Positions 7,983 to 18,715 of a stretch of DNA of 64,000 bases are shown piece after piece (position 1 is the stretch's first letter; every line of letters starts with the position of its first letter). The DNA lies in the NCBI GenBank assembly GCA_002388905.1, contig DGNJ01000075.1, forward strand, positions 5,685 to 69,684. The letters are read 5' to 3'. The notes under the pieces were generated by a model. It had not been told where the DNA came from. It searched no databases and worked only from the letters and a program-made list of their open reading frames with translations. This stretch comes from Cellvibrionales bacterium UBA4495 (lineage in GTDB: Bacteria; Pseudomonadota; Gammaproteobacteria; Pseudomonadales; Porticoccaceae). The position numbers and the translations under genes were made by a program.

Positions 7983-8498
7983 TTATCCCGCCAGCGGCTC
8001 CGGGGCGCTGTCCCGGCTGCGCTTGGCGGTTCGATCCAGCTCGCCCAGGTCCAGGAAAGGGGAGGCGTCGATGTCCTGGGCATCCATCATCTGCGCGACA
8101 CGCTGGAGAGCGGCGAGAATCATCGATTGTTCCCAGGGCTCGAGTCCACGGAACTGGCGAATAAACTGCTCCTGAAGGGGGGTGGGAGCGGTCTCCAGGA
8201 CGCGTCGGCCCTCCGCCGTCAGGCAGGGGTGGATCTTGCGCTTGTCGCTGGTGGAGCGCTGCCGGTAGAGCAGGCCCCGCTTCTGCAGGCGATCGAGGAT
8301 GGTGGTCACGGTGGCCTGGCTGAGGCTGATGCGCCGCGCCAGCTCGCCCACGGTCACATCCTGTCCGCCGGCGATGGCCTGGAGCAGGAGCAGTTGCGGC
8401 ATGGTCAGGCCCACGGTCTTGCTCAGGTGCTTGGAATGCAGGGCTGTCGCCCTGAGTACGCGGCGCATGGCCACCAGTACTTGGTCAATTGTTTCCAT
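7983..8498 (-). CDS. ectR: MarR-family regulator EctR of the ectoine locus
   Basis: A 171-residue MarR-type winged-helix repressor. The helix-turn-helix region VGELARRISLSQATVTTILDRL and the wing RSTSDKRKIHPCLT are clear. In methylotrophs such as Methylomicrobium and Methylophaga, EctR1 of this family sits divergently upstream of ectABC-ask and represses it at low salinity. Here it is likewise divergent from ectB, and an EctR-like pseudopalindrome lies at 8668-8685. It converges with the thiamin-kinase gene. The start at 8498 (METIDQV) gives normal length. Naming as EctR is from homology by eye and position. Confidence 0.85.
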   Translation of the reverse strand: METIDQVLVAMRRVLRATALHSKHLSKTVGLTMPQLLLLQAIAGGQDVTVGELARRISLSQATVTTILDRLQKRGLLYRQRSTSDKRKIHPCLTAEGRRVLETAPTPLQEQFIRQFRGLEPWEQSMILAALQRVAQMMDAQDIDASPFLDLGELDRTAKRSRDSAPEPLAG

Positions 8499-8654
8499 GG
8501 AAGTATCTCATCGAATGTATCCCGCTTCCGGGGCGGGATCCGCTTGCGGGCGTTGCCGGCAGATTGTGTCCGCCTGGAATGCCCCTGGAAGGGCCGCGAC
8601 GGACCTCTCTGCCAATAAAAAAACAGGGTCTGCCGCTGCGGTCAGCGTAACTCC

Positions 8655-8682
8655 TTGATTTTCAATTTATTTAGAGTACAAT
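8655..8682 (+). promoter_or_regulatory. Predicted sigma-70 promoter of the ect operon
   Basis: TTGATT (8655-8660), a 16-bp spacer, then TACAAT (8677-8682). It is the best promoter-like pair upstream of ectB and reads toward it. It implies a leader of about 320 bases before ectB. Confidence 0.55.
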
Positions 8683-8685
8683 ACA
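8668..8685. promoter_or_regulatory. Probable EctR operator overlapping the -10 element
   Basis: The 18 bases TATTTAGA-GT-ACAATACA match 15 of 18 positions of the EctR1 pseudopalindrome as I remember it from Methylomicrobium (TATTTAGT-GT-ACTATATA: two 8-bp half-sites with a 2-bp spacer). It covers the predicted -10 hexamer, the place where a repressor would block polymerase. Confidence 0.65.
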
Positions 8686-8795
8686 TTATTCATGCTGTAC
8701 AGACTGATTTGTGCCACATCACTGTCATCAAGGCCTGTCAGGCTGGTCCGGTCAGCGTTAATTCGTTTTAACGAAATAGTTTGATATCTAAGGAT

Positions 8796-10351
<1,556 letters not shown>

Positions 10352-10412
10352 GAGACGTACCCGCTCGGCAATTTTTTTAAACAATTCAATTCATCGACAG
10401 TAGGGGTTCACT

Positions 10413-10811
10413 ATGATAGTCAGAAGTCTTCAAGAAGCCAGAAGAGGCCGCCGTCGCATTGTCAGCGACGGCTGGGAAAGCACTCGCCTGTTGCTGGAAA
10501 GCGACAAGATGGGTTTTTCCTTTCACATCACCACGATCTACCGGAATGCGGAGTTGCACCTGCATTACCAGAACCATCTGGAGTCGGTGTACTGCATTTC
10601 CGGTTACGGTGAAATCAAGAACGAGGAGGACGGTCAGGTGTATCCCATTCAACCGGGCACCATCTATCTTCTCGACAAAAACGACAAGCACATTCTGTAC
10701 GGACATACGGAGATGGAAATGGCCTGTGTCTTCAATCCGCCGTTGCACGGTACCGAAGTGCACAACGAGAGCGGCGCCTACGAACTGGTGGCCGAAAAGA
10801 TTACCGACTGA
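10413..10811 (+). CDS. ectC: L-ectoine synthase EctC
   Basis: A 132-residue cupin-fold enzyme that closes N-gamma-acetyl-diaminobutyrate to ectoine. The EctC start MIVRSL and the segments [35 protein letters not shown] (Glu and Tyr iron-ligand region), YLLDKNDKH and [15 protein letters not shown] (histidine ligand near the C-terminus) are all there at normal length. It lies 61 bases after ectB in the same transcript. It appears intact even though the acetyltransferase supplying its substrate is missing from the locus. Confidence 0.96.
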   Translation: MIVRSLQEARRGRRRIVSDGWESTRLLLESDKMGFSFHITTIYRNAELHLHYQNHLESVYCISGYGEIKNEEDGQVYPIQPGTIYLLDKNDKHILYGHTEMEMACVFNPPLHGTEVHNESGAYELVAEKITD

Positions 10812-10914
10812 TTGTTGTCGTCATCCACGGTGCGCCGGCCCCCGGCGCGCCGACAATTTCGGAAATCGAAAGCAACATTATTCATAGAAAGCCCAAAGCG
10901 AACCGAGTGGAACA

Positions 10915-12360
10915 ATGGCTCAACATACAGTAGAGAAAATCGGCGGCACCTCCATGAGCGACTACGCTGCTGTGCGCGACAATATCATCAGGGGCGGCGG
11001 CAGGTCCGGCGACGACCTGTACAACCGCATTTTCGTGGTTTCCGCCTATGGCGGCATCACCAACTACCTGCTCGAGCACAAGAAGACCGGCCAGCCCGGT
11101 GTCTACGCCCTTTTCGCCAACGCCAACGACAACGACGAGGATTGGCGGGAGGCGCTGACGGAAGTGGGCGACAGGTTGCGGGGAATCAACGCTGAACTGT
11201 TCCGGGATGAGGAAAAGCTCGAAAAGGCCAACAGCTTCATCAACGAGCGGCTCGAAGAGACCGAACGCTGCCTGTCGGACCTGGAGCGCCTTTGCCAGCA
11301 CGGGCACTTTGCCCTGGAAACCCATCTCAACACCGTGCGCGAGATGCTTGCCAGCATTGGCGAGGCCCACAGTGCCTGGAACACGGCGGAACTGCTCAGG
11401 GAAGAAGGCATCAACAGCCGCTTTGTCGACCTCACCGGCTGGAATGCGGATGCCCATCTGTCCCTGGATGACCGCATCAAGAAGGCCTTCGAGAAAATCG
11501 ACCTGGCCAGGGAAATGGCCATCGTCACCGGTTATACCCACACCGCCGATGGCCTCATGAACTCCTTCGATCGCGGCTACAGCGAGATGACCTTCAGCCG
11601 TATCGCCGTGCTCACCGGTGCCTCCGAGGCGGTGATCCACAAGGAGTTTCATCTGAGCAGCGCCGATCCGCGGCTTGCCGGCGAGGACAGCGTGGTCCCC
11701 ATCGGTCGCACCAACTACGATGTGGCCGACCAGCTCGCCAACCTGGGGATGGAGGCGATTCACCCCCGGGCAGCCAAGGGTCTGAGGCAGCAGGAGATCG
11801 CCCTGCGCATCAAGAACACCTTCGAGCCGGAACACGCCGGCACCCTGGTGACCGGCGATTACGTCAGTGACAAGCCCTGTGTGGAAATCATCGCCGGGCG
11901 AAAGAATATCTATGCCATCGAGTGTTTCGAGCAGAACATGATGGGCGAGATCCACCAGTACGACCGGGACCTGCTCTCCATTATTTCCCGGATGAAAGGG
12001 CATATTGTCACCAAGGATATTACCGCCAACAGTATTACCCATTACCTGGCATGCAACCTCAAGACGGTGAAGCGCATCCGGCGGGATATCGAGGAAAAAT
12101 ACCCGGAGAGCAGTCTCCAGGTGCGTAAAGTGGCCATCGTCTCGGCCATTGGCAGCGACATGAAGGTGCCGGGTATTCTCGCCAAGGCCGTGGGGGCGCT
12201 GGCCGAGGAAAATATCAGCGTCCTGGCCGTCCATCAGTCCATGCGCCAGGTGGACATGCAGTTCGTCATCGACGAAGATGACTACGAGACGGCGGTCAAG
12301 GCCCTGCACAGGGGCCTCGTGGAAGTTCACGATCACGGTGATGCCATCTGCGCCGCCTGA
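10915..12360 (+). CDS. ask: Ectoine-type aspartate kinase (Ask_Ect)
   Basis: A 481-residue aspartokinase phosphorylating aspartate to feed aspartate semialdehyde to EctB. The N-terminus HTVEKIGGTSMSDY is the amino-acid-kinase signature in the Ask_Ect wording, VSAYGGITNYLL follows, the aspartate-site segment FSRIAVLTGASEAVIHKEF is present, and C-terminal ACT-type regulatory domains begin at about residue 330 (NMMGEIHQYD..., VAIVSAIGSDM). Ask_Ect enzymes are specialised isoforms found next to ectABC and less sensitive to lysine/threonine feedback. It is 103 bases after ectC. Confidence 0.94.
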   Translation: MAQHTVEKIGGTSMSDYAAVRDNIIRGGGRSGDDLYNRIFVVSAYGGITNYLLEHKKTGQPGVYALFANANDNDEDWREALTEVGDRLRGINAELFRDEEKLEKANSFINERLEETERCLSDLERLCQHGHFALETHLNTVREMLASIGEAHSAWNTAELLREEGINSRFVDLTGWNADAHLSLDDRIKKAFEKIDLAREMAIVTGYTHTADGLMNSFDRGYSEMTFSRIAVLTGASEAVIHKEFHLSSADPRLAGEDSVVPIGRTNYDVADQLANLGMEAIHPRAAKGLRQQEIALRIKNTFEPEHAGTLVTGDYVSDKPCVEIIAGRKNIYAIECFEQNMMGEIHQYDRDLLSIISRMKGHIVTKDITANSITHYLACNLKTVKRIRRDIEEKYPESSLQVRKVAIVSAIGSDMKVPGILAKAVGALAEENISVLAVHQSMRQVDMQFVIDEDDYETAVKALHRGLVEVHDHGDAICAA

Positions 12361-12479
12361 TATCGGCGCCTGATCCCGGTACTCCGCTTTCCGGGGCGCG
12401 TTGCTGCGCACCGCCATCGATGCATTGCCCGGGCGGCGTCCTGGAAATACCGGAGTATCAGAGTATCGGAGGATAGCCC

Positions 12480-13898
12480 TTGATAACCAGTTTCGTCGTC
12501 TTCCTGCTGGCCTTCACCTTTATCGGGCTGGCATCCGCCCGCCAGAGCCGCAAGACCAAGGAGGATTACTACCTGGCCAGCCATTCGGTGCCGCCCTGGC
12601 TGGTGGGGCTCTCGGCGGTGGCCACCAACAACAGTGGCTACATGTTTATCGGTGTCATCGGTTATACCTATGTCACGGGCCTCGCTTCCATCTGGCTGAT
12701 GGCGGGCTGGATTCTCGGTGACCTGCTGGGCTCGTTCTGGGTTCACTCCCGCCTGCGCCAGGCCGCCGGGGAGACGGGCGAATCCAGCTTTGCCGGCGTA
12801 ATTGGCGCCTGGGGCGGTCATTTCAAGCGATGGCAACTGATGGTGGCCATCATCTCCTTTGTCTTCCTGCTCGCCTACGCGGGTGCCCAGCTGGTGGCGG
12901 GCAGCAAGGCGCTGCACGTGCTTCTGGAATGGCCCACCTGGGCGGGTGCGGTGATCGGTGCGGTCATGGTGGCGCTGTACTGCATGGCCGGCGGCATCCG
13001 CGCGTCCATCTGGACAGACGCAGCCCAGTCAATGGTGATGATCGTCTCCATGGGTGCGCTGCTGTTGACGGCGGTGGATGCCCAGGGCGGCCTCTCCCTG
13101 GTGGTGGACAAGATGGGGCGTGTCGAGGGCTTCCTCGACTGGTTTCCCAAGGACACGGTGCTGCCCGGCCTCGCGGGCGGTGTTCTCTTTGCCGTGGGCT
13201 GGCTCTTTGCCGGACTCTCCGTGATCGGCCAGCCCCATGTCATGGTTCGCTTCATGACTCTCTCCAGCGCCGACAAGATGGTCCGGGCGCGGCTCTGGTA
13301 CTACCTCTGGTTCACGGCTTTCTACCTGATGGCCACCGGCGTCGGCATGCTGTCGCGGATATTCATTGCCGATACCGGCAACTTCGATGCCGAACTGGCT
13401 CTGCCCACCATGGCCCAGGAACTGTTCCATCCGGTCTGGGTGGGACTGGTGCTGGCGGGGATATTCGCCGCCACCATGTCCACCGCGGACTCCCTGCTGC
13501 TGAGCTGCTCGGCGGCACTGACCCACGATATCCTGCCCCACAAAATTGAAAAACCCTGGGTGCTGAAGGTGTTCACGGTGATTATCACCGCGCTGGCACT
13601 GGTGTGGGCGCTGTTGAGCAAACAGAGCGTCTTCAACCTGGTGGTCATGGCCTGGTCGGGCCTGGCATCGGCCTTTGCACCGGTCCTCCTGGTACTGGTG
13701 TTTCGGGGCTCCCTCAATCAGAAGCAGGCGGTGGCCATGACCCTCACCGGCCTGGCGGTGGCCCTATTCTGGCGCTGGCAGGGCTGGCACGGTGCTATTT
13801 ACGAAGGCATGCCGGGGATCCTCGCCGGCTTGCTGGTCTACTGGTTTACCAGTCGTCTCGCCTGGAATACCGGGGAACCGGCACTGGACGATGCCTAA
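12480..13898 (+). CDS. Sodium:solute symporter (SSS family), probable osmolyte or amino-acid uptake
   Basis: A 472-residue polytopic protein with about 13 hydrophobic segments, of the SSS/PutP family. Recognisable parts are KTKEDYYLASHSVPPW near the N-terminus, SAVATNNSGYMFIGVIGY, AGAQLVAGSKALH, FAGLSVIGQPHVMVRFM and GIFAATMSTADSLLLSCSAALTHDI, the core sodium-site helices. PutP relatives import proline, a compatible solute; lying 120 bases after ask, this one probably imports proline, ectoine or a related solute. The start codon is TTG at 12480 behind GGAGG. Substrate is inferred from context only. Confidence 0.85.
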   Translation: MITSFVVFLLAFTFIGLASARQSRKTKEDYYLASHSVPPWLVGLSAVATNNSGYMFIGVIGYTYVTGLASIWLMAGWILGDLLGSFWVHSRLRQAAGETGESSFAGVIGAWGGHFKRWQLMVAIISFVFLLAYAGAQLVAGSKALHVLLEWPTWAGAVIGAVMVALYCMAGGIRASIWTDAAQSMVMIVSMGALLLTAVDAQGGLSLVVDKMGRVEGFLDWFPKDTVLPGLAGGVLFAVGWLFAGLSVIGQPHVMVRFMTLSSADKMVRARLWYYLWFTAFYLMATGVGMLSRIFIADTGNFDAELALPTMAQELFHPVWVGLVLAGIFAATMSTADSLLLSCSAALTHDILPHKIEKPWVLKVFTVIITALALVWALLSKQSVFNLVVMAWSGLASAFAPVLLVLVFRGSLNQKQAVAMTLTGLAVALFWRWQGWHGAIYEGMPGILAGLLVYWFTSRLAWNTGEPALDDA

Positions 13899-14314
13899 GG
13901 TCTAGGTCCGGTTCGGTCGACCGTTTTGTTGGCCGCGGGTTTGATGACGAGGGCGAGGGCAAAGAGTATCGTCATCACCACTTCCAGGGTGAGTGACTGA
14001 TACATCATGCCGCTTGGGCTCGGCGCCGTCATCACCCCTGCGGCCCTCGCCACCGTCAGGCAGACAAAAATCAGCAGCGACAAGAGCAGGCCTGCCTGAA
14101 CCGCTTTCTGGCGAAGGAGGCAGTCGGCCAGGAAGAGCCCCACTGCCAAAGACAGGCCACCGTAGGTGGCGCGCATGTCGATCATCAGGTTCGTGTCCGC
14201 GGGAACGGCGCCGATAAAGCTCTGGGCCGCACTCGCGGGAGCCAGGATAAAGTACAGCCCGAAGACCGTGAACATAACAATATTGAGCCACAACAGAGTG
14301 AGCTTGAATTTCAT
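13895..14314 (-). CDS. Four-helix membrane protein, DUF4345-like
   Basis: A 139-residue small membrane protein with four hydrophobic segments (about residues 5-32, 48-66, 72-92, 104-124). The wording FGLYFILAPASAAQ and MRATYGGLSLAVGLFL resembles the DUF4345 family, whose function is unknown. It converges with the symporter gene and their stop regions overlap by four bases, so no terminator separates them. Nothing nearby defines a role. Confidence 0.7.
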   Translation of the reverse strand: MKFKLTLLWLNIVMFTVFGLYFILAPASAAQSFIGAVPADTNLMIDMRATYGGLSLAVGLFLADCLLRQKAVQAGLLLSLLIFVCLTVARAAGVMTAPSPSGMMYQSLTLEVVMTILFALALVIKPAANKTVDRTGPRP

Positions 14315-14396
14315 GGTATTTGCTTTTCCTTATTTTTCAGGGGAAATAATGCCCGCCCGGGAGCCGTTCCGCCGTCCCGGAGCCGGAGATTCATCG

Positions 14397-15389
14397 TTAC
14401 AGGATCGCGAAATTTCCCTCCCGGTCGTATTCGAAAGGCGTCGTCGCTTCCGGCGACACCGGACCGGGATCCGTCCCCAGGGAAATCATGGGTTTGTTGG
14501 ACATCCAGAACACTTCCTTGAGAAGCAGTTCGACAATCTGCGCCGGCGAAAAATGGGCCAGGATGCGGGACTTCAGGTTCTCGTCAACCTGGGCCGGTGA
14601 TGCCACGAAGGTATCCAGCACCGCCAGCGCGGTCTTTTGCTGTCCGGTGAGCGCGGTACTCTTTTCGTAGTGCCGCACTTCGGCCATCAGGTCGTCGACG
14701 CCTTCGGGTAAATCCAGGACCCGGCGCACGCTCTGGCAGAATTTGCAGTCGTGGTACTCGGCGCTGCGCAGGCGCACCACTTCATCCGTGGTCTCGTCGA
14801 CGCCGTGTTGCGAACAGGTGGCCAGATTGAAATCATAGTAGGCGGCCATGAGCCGGGAATCGGTTTCCGATTTCTGCCCCTCCACCCATTCGATATGTTC
14901 GCGATCGGATTTTTCCTCGAGGTCCCGGCTCGCGGGCACCAGCCAGTTCGGGGGGTAGGGGTCGATGTCGAAAAAGGTCAACAGGCGGAGAAAACCTTCG
15001 TTGATGTAGAGACCGTAGACAAAAGTGGAGGGTTCGCCAACACCCAGTTCCCGGGCCAGGTTGTCCCGTTGGGATGCGGAAATATTGTTGGCGCCCACCA
15101 TAAATTGCTCGGCGTAATCCAGGGCGGCTTTTTCCAGCGCGGTAAAGCGTTTGGACTGTTTCCAGGATTCCAGCGCCTGGAGCAGTCCGGGTTCGACACC
15201 CGCCAACTGGGCACGGCAATTCATCAATTGTGCCAGGCGTAAACGGCAAAGATGCAGTAAGGCGGAATCATTGACGCCCTCGGCGACCGAGAGAAAGTTT
15301 TTCAGGCTTCGGCCCGCCCGGGGCTGATGTGCGAGAACATTGTCAAGATCCGAGTCGGCGGAGGTCTGGGAGAGGGGAAGCCAGGTCAT
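14397..15389 (-). CDS. Two-domain AhpD-like carboxymuconolactone decarboxylase family protein
   Basis: A 330-residue protein made of two AhpD/CMD-like halves (about 1-170 and 175-330). The second half keeps a CxxC in HDCKFCQSVR, the redox motif of AhpD-type peroxidase partners. In the first half the matching position reads LMNCRAQLAG, with only one cysteine, so it is probably structural. Single-domain members reduce peroxides or act as decarboxylases. It is divergent from the methyltransferase at 15566, with a 176-bp A+T-rich region between them. Role in the catabolic region is unknown; detoxification is possible. Confidence 0.7.
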   Translation of the reverse strand: MTWLPLSQTSADSDLDNVLAHQPRAGRSLKNFLSVAEGVNDSALLHLCRLRLAQLMNCRAQLAGVEPGLLQALESWKQSKRFTALEKAALDYAEQFMVGANNISASQRDNLARELGVGEPSTFVYGLYINEGFLRLLTFFDIDPYPPNWLVPASRDLEEKSDREHIEWVEGQKSETDSRLMAAYYDFNLATCSQHGVDETTDEVVRLRSAEYHDCKFCQSVRRVLDLPEGVDDLMAEVRHYEKSTALTGQQKTALAVLDTFVASPAQVDENLKSRILAHFSPAQIVELLLKEVFWMSNKPMISLGTDPGPVSPEATTPFEYDREGNFAIL

Positions 15390-15565
15390 GGTAATACCTC
15401 AGGGATAGAGCCTTATTAAAATCTATTTAGTGGCTGTTCATTAACGATTTGCTACTATATCAATATATCAAGATCTGGGCCTGTTTCAACCAAAATCCTG
15501 TTTCGCACTCGTGGAGCCAGTAACACCCTTTCCCAACCATAATCATTAAAAAATAAGGATCAGTA

Positions 15566-16582
15566 ATGGATAGTTATAACGAAAGTGAGGCGGCGGAATT
15601 CCTCTTGAATGTGGCCATGGGTTTCTGGCTCGGGCCCAGCCTCTGGGTGGCCGTGCAGTTAAAACTGGCCGATCACCTGGCGGAGGCTCCCGTAGGCGCT
15701 GCCGAGCTTGCCCGGAAGCTGGAAGTGGATCCGGGCCATCTGCGCCGCCTGCTCAACGCACTTGCCGGCGCAGGCGTGTTCCGGCGTCTGGACGATGATC
15801 GCTATGGCGCAACATCGGTTTCCGAACTGATGCGCACGGATCATCCATCCGGTCTGGGGGACCTTATCGACATTTCCACGGGCGGGCAGAATTACCTGGC
15901 CTGGACCTCGCTGCTTGACGCTGTCCGCACCGGCGGCAGCGCTTTCGATATCCACCATGGCATGAACTGGGTGGAGTACCTGGATAAGCATCCCGATCGT
16001 CGCGAGGTGTTCGCGAAGGCCATGACGGCGACCACCCGGGCCACGGAAAGCGCTGTCCTGGAGAACCACGATTTCGGCCATTTCGAAAAAGTGGTGGATA
16101 TCGGCGGGAGCCACGCCAGCCTCGTGGGCCGGTTACTGGAGCGCTACCCCCGGGCCCGTGGCGTGGTCTTCGATCTGCCCGATACCGTGGCTGCCGGCAA
16201 GAGGCATTGGCAAAACGCCCCCTTTGCCGATCGCCTGGAAGCCGTGGGCGGGGATTTTTTCGACAGCGTACCCGAAGGGGATCTGTACCTGCTCAAGCTG
16301 ATTCTTCACGACTGGGAGGACGACCGGGCCGTGGCCATTCTCGAATCCATCCGCCGGGCCATCCGCCCCGGTGGCCGGGTCGCTATTATTGAAACAGTGC
16401 TGCCTGACGACGACGCCCCCCATATGGGCTGGGGTCTGGACATGGCGATGATGGCCACCACCGGGGGCCGGGAACGCTCGCTGGCCGAGCATTCGGCGCT
16501 GCTGTCCCGCGCCGGCTTCCAGGTGATCGATTGTTACCCGACGCCCTCCATGTACAGTGTAATCGAGGCCGGGCCCGCCTGA
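15566..16582 (+). CDS. SAM-dependent O-methyltransferase (plant-type Methyltransf_2 fold)
   Basis: A 338-residue methyltransferase. The N-terminal part (1-95) is the winged-helix dimerisation domain (LADHLAEAPVGAAELARKLEVDPGHLRRLL). The catalytic domain has SAM motif I VVDIGGSHASLVGRLL, then GVVFDLPDTV, GGDFFDSVPEGDLYLLKLILHDWEDD (the family HDW acid-base region) and PGGRVAIIETVL. Motif I reads GGSHAS rather than GGGxGx, but spacing is right. Such enzymes methylate hydroxyl groups of aromatics or polyketides. No partner gene explains a substrate; the next gene is a convergent SDR. Confidence 0.85.
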   Translation: MDSYNESEAAEFLLNVAMGFWLGPSLWVAVQLKLADHLAEAPVGAAELARKLEVDPGHLRRLLNALAGAGVFRRLDDDRYGATSVSELMRTDHPSGLGDLIDISTGGQNYLAWTSLLDAVRTGGSAFDIHHGMNWVEYLDKHPDRREVFAKAMTATTRATESAVLENHDFGHFEKVVDIGGSHASLVGRLLERYPRARGVVFDLPDTVAAGKRHWQNAPFADRLEAVGGDFFDSVPEGDLYLLKLILHDWEDDRAVAILESIRRAIRPGGRVAIIETVLPDDDAPHMGWGLDMAMMATTGGRERSLAEHSALLSRAGFQVIDCYPTPSMYSVIEAGPA

Positions 16583-16646
16583 CTTCGGGTTATGCGGGCC
16601 CGGACGGATCCCGGCACTAATTGCCCGGCGTAGTGGCGATTTCGCC

Positions 16647-17369
16647 TCAGGCGCTTTCCGCTGAGGAAAACAGCTGCAGGCGGGCCACGTTGGCCCGATC
16701 GGGCTGTTCCAGCATAAAGCGCACGGCCCTGGCGATATCTTCCGGTTCCACGGCATCGATATCCTGCTCCACGGGGTTTTCGCCGCGTTCCCGCTGGACA
16801 TCGAAAATTTCCGTGGCCGTGGTGCCCGGTGCAATGGTGCCCACCTTGACACCGGTGCCGCCCAGCTCGATGCGCAGGGAAGCGGTAAAGCTTTCCACGG
16901 CGGCCTTGACACCGCAGTAGACGCCCCAGGTGGGCGGGCTCATGATCGCGCCGATACTGCTGACATTGATAATGGCGCCGGAGCCCTGTGCCTTGAATTC
17001 CCGGGCAAAGGTGTAGGAGAGGCGGACCACCGCGTCGAAGTTTACCTCGATCATTTTCGACATCAGGTCAAGGTCGATGTTTTCCAGGGGATTGGTGGAC
17101 AACAGCCCGGCATTGTTGACGATGATGTCGGCCCGTCCGAATTTGTCTTTGGCCAGGGCCAGCAATTGATCCGCGGTTTCCCGCGCCCCGATGTCTGCCG
17201 GGAGAATGGCGGTTTCCCCGGGCATTTCCTCGGCCAGCGCCTGTAGGCGGTCTTCGCGCCTGGCCGTGATCAACAGTTTGGCACCGGCGTTGCTCAGTTC
17301 CCGGGCAATGGCGGCGCCGATACCTGCCGACGCGCCGGTGACAATGGCGACTTTACCTTCAAGCTTCAT
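16647..17369 (-). CDS. Short-chain dehydrogenase/reductase (SDR), YdfG/serine-dehydrogenase-like
   Basis: A 240-residue classical SDR. The cofactor motif TGASAGIG (residues 11-18), NNAG, the catalytic Ser in INVSSIGA and YxxxK as YCGVK are all present. An Arg after beta-2 (TARRED) suggests NADP(H). It oxidises or reduces an unknown alcohol/ketone. It is on the same strand as the MetE-like gene downstream of that gene's stop, 39 bases away, so the two are probably co-transcribed, reading from 18554 to 16647. Confidence 0.88.
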   Translation of the reverse strand: MKLEGKVAIVTGASAGIGAAIARELSNAGAKLLITARREDRLQALAEEMPGETAILPADIGARETADQLLALAKDKFGRADIIVNNAGLLSTNPLENIDLDLMSKMIEVNFDAVVRLSYTFAREFKAQGSGAIINVSSIGAIMSPPTWGVYCGVKAAVESFTASLRIELGGTGVKVGTIAPGTTATEIFDVQRERGENPVEQDIDAVEPEDIARAVRFMLEQPDRANVARLQLFSSAESA

Positions 17370-17408
17370 GGTGTTTCCTCTTGTTGTGTGTGTTCCGGGC
17401 CGCGCCGT

Positions 17409-18554
17409 TCAAGGCCACAGTTGCCGGCTGGCGATCCTGGCGCCCTCCGCCATGGCGGCGAATTTCGCCCAGACGATCTCCGGCTCCACCGCGGCCTGGC
17501 CCACCCAGGTGCCGTAACCGCAATCGGTGCCCGCCACCACCTGTTCACGTCCGACCCGCTCGGCAATGCGCACGATGCGCTCTGCGACCAGGTCGGGGTG
17601 CTCGATAAAGTTGGACTTGGACTCCAGGACCCCGGGAATCAGGACGATTTCCTCCGGCACTTTGACGGTGTCGAAGATCCTGTATTCGTGGGCGTGGCGG
17701 GGATTGGCCGCCTCAAACGCCAGGCCGGAGGTCTTGACCTTGAAGACGATATCGATGACGTCGGCGATGGGGACGTCGCAGTGGTGGGGGCCCTCGTAGT
17801 TGCCCCAGCAAAGATGCATGCGAACCATCTCCCGGGGCACATTGGCCAGGGCGTGGTTAAGGGCTTCCACATGGAGTTCGGCGCGCTTGCGAAATGCCGG
17901 CAGGTCCAGATCCGCGTACTGGATGTGCCGGCCCATGGCCAGGTCCGGGCAATCGATCTGGACCATCAGTCCGCCGTTGGTGATGGTCTCGTACTCGTAA
18001 CGCATGGCGTCGGCAATGGCAAACAGGTAGCTCTCGAAGTCCTGGTAATACTGGTTGGCAAAAAACAGGGATATCACCCCGGGGGAGGCGGCGGTCATAA
18101 AGGCATCGGCGACACTTTTGCCCCTGGTTGCCTCCAGCAGGTTCCTGGTGTCGGTGACAGCGGCTTCCCTGTCGACCACGTCGATGGGCCCCACGCAGGC
18201 CGGGGTCTTGCGCCGCTTGCGGCCGGGGTCGTTGAACACGCGGGCCTGCATGCTTGGGAAGTCCGCCACGTCCTGATACACCACCGGAACCTCCTCGCCT
18301 TCAAAGCCGGACAGCCGGTCCTTGATATAGGTGGCGTAGCTCGGTTTGCTCATCTCGCCATCGTTGACGATGTCGATCCCTGCCGCGACCTGTTTGTCCA
18401 CCACTTCGGTGACGGCGGTCTCGATGCGGCGGCCCAGGGCGACCGCATCCACGGGTACGCCTTCCTCCCTGGCGAACATCATCCTGATCAGGTCGTCCGG
18501 ACGGGGCAGGCTGCCCGTGTGGGTTGTCAGTATTCTCTCTTCACTGCGTCGCAT
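17409..18554 (-). CDS. MetE C-terminal-like (cobalamin-independent methionine synthase/UROD fold) protein
   Basis: A 381-residue protein of the stand-alone MetE_C-like group. TTHTGSLPRP at the N-terminus and the zinc-site pieces HLCWGNYEGPHHCD (His and Cys), LAFEAANPRH (Glu) and VAGTDCGYGTW (Cys) are visible, so the metal site for thiol alkyl transfer looks complete. Relatives include epoxyalkane:coenzyme M transferases and many unassigned catabolic enzymes. It lacks the MetE N-terminal domain, so de novo methionine synthesis is unlikely. It precedes an SDR, an order reminiscent of thiol-adduct formation followed by dehydrogenation, but no carrier thiol genes are seen. Confidence 0.78.
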   Translation of the reverse strand: MRRSEERILTTHTGSLPRPDDLIRMMFAREEGVPVDAVALGRRIETAVTEVVDKQVAAGIDIVNDGEMSKPSYATYIKDRLSGFEGEEVPVVYQDVADFPSMQARVFNDPGRKRRKTPACVGPIDVVDREAAVTDTRNLLEATRGKSVADAFMTAASPGVISLFFANQYYQDFESYLFAIADAMRYEYETITNGGLMVQIDCPDLAMGRHIQYADLDLPAFRKRAELHVEALNHALANVPREMVRMHLCWGNYEGPHHCDVPIADVIDIVFKVKTSGLAFEAANPRHAHEYRIFDTVKVPEEIVLIPGVLESKSNFIEHPDLVAERIVRIAERVGREQVVAGTDCGYGTWVGQAAVEPEIVWAKFAAMAEGARIASRQLWP

Positions 18555-18660
18555 TGGGTTTTCCTCCCCTGATTGCTGCTTTTTGCGGCTTTCCTCCCGG
18601 CATGTCCCGATGGCTCAGCGCAGACGCTGCTGGTCCGGGCGACAAATGCAGCTGATAAAG

Positions 18661-18686
18661 AAACGCGCGGACAGTGCCGCGCGTTT
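18661..18686 (-). terminator. Terminator of the SnoaL-like gene at 18716
   Basis: A perfect 10-bp stem AAACGCGCGG/CCGCGCGTTT with a 6-nt loop. On the minus strand it is followed by a T-rich tract, 30 bases after the stop codon at 18716. Confidence 0.75.
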
Positions 18687-18715
18687 GATTGACTTGCCGA
18701 TCATCGACCGATCGA

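Noticed and set aside
10882-12417. 511-codon minus-strand ORF opposite aspartokinase
   Set aside because: Shadow of a clear kinase gene; low-complexity His/Gly/Val-rich translation.
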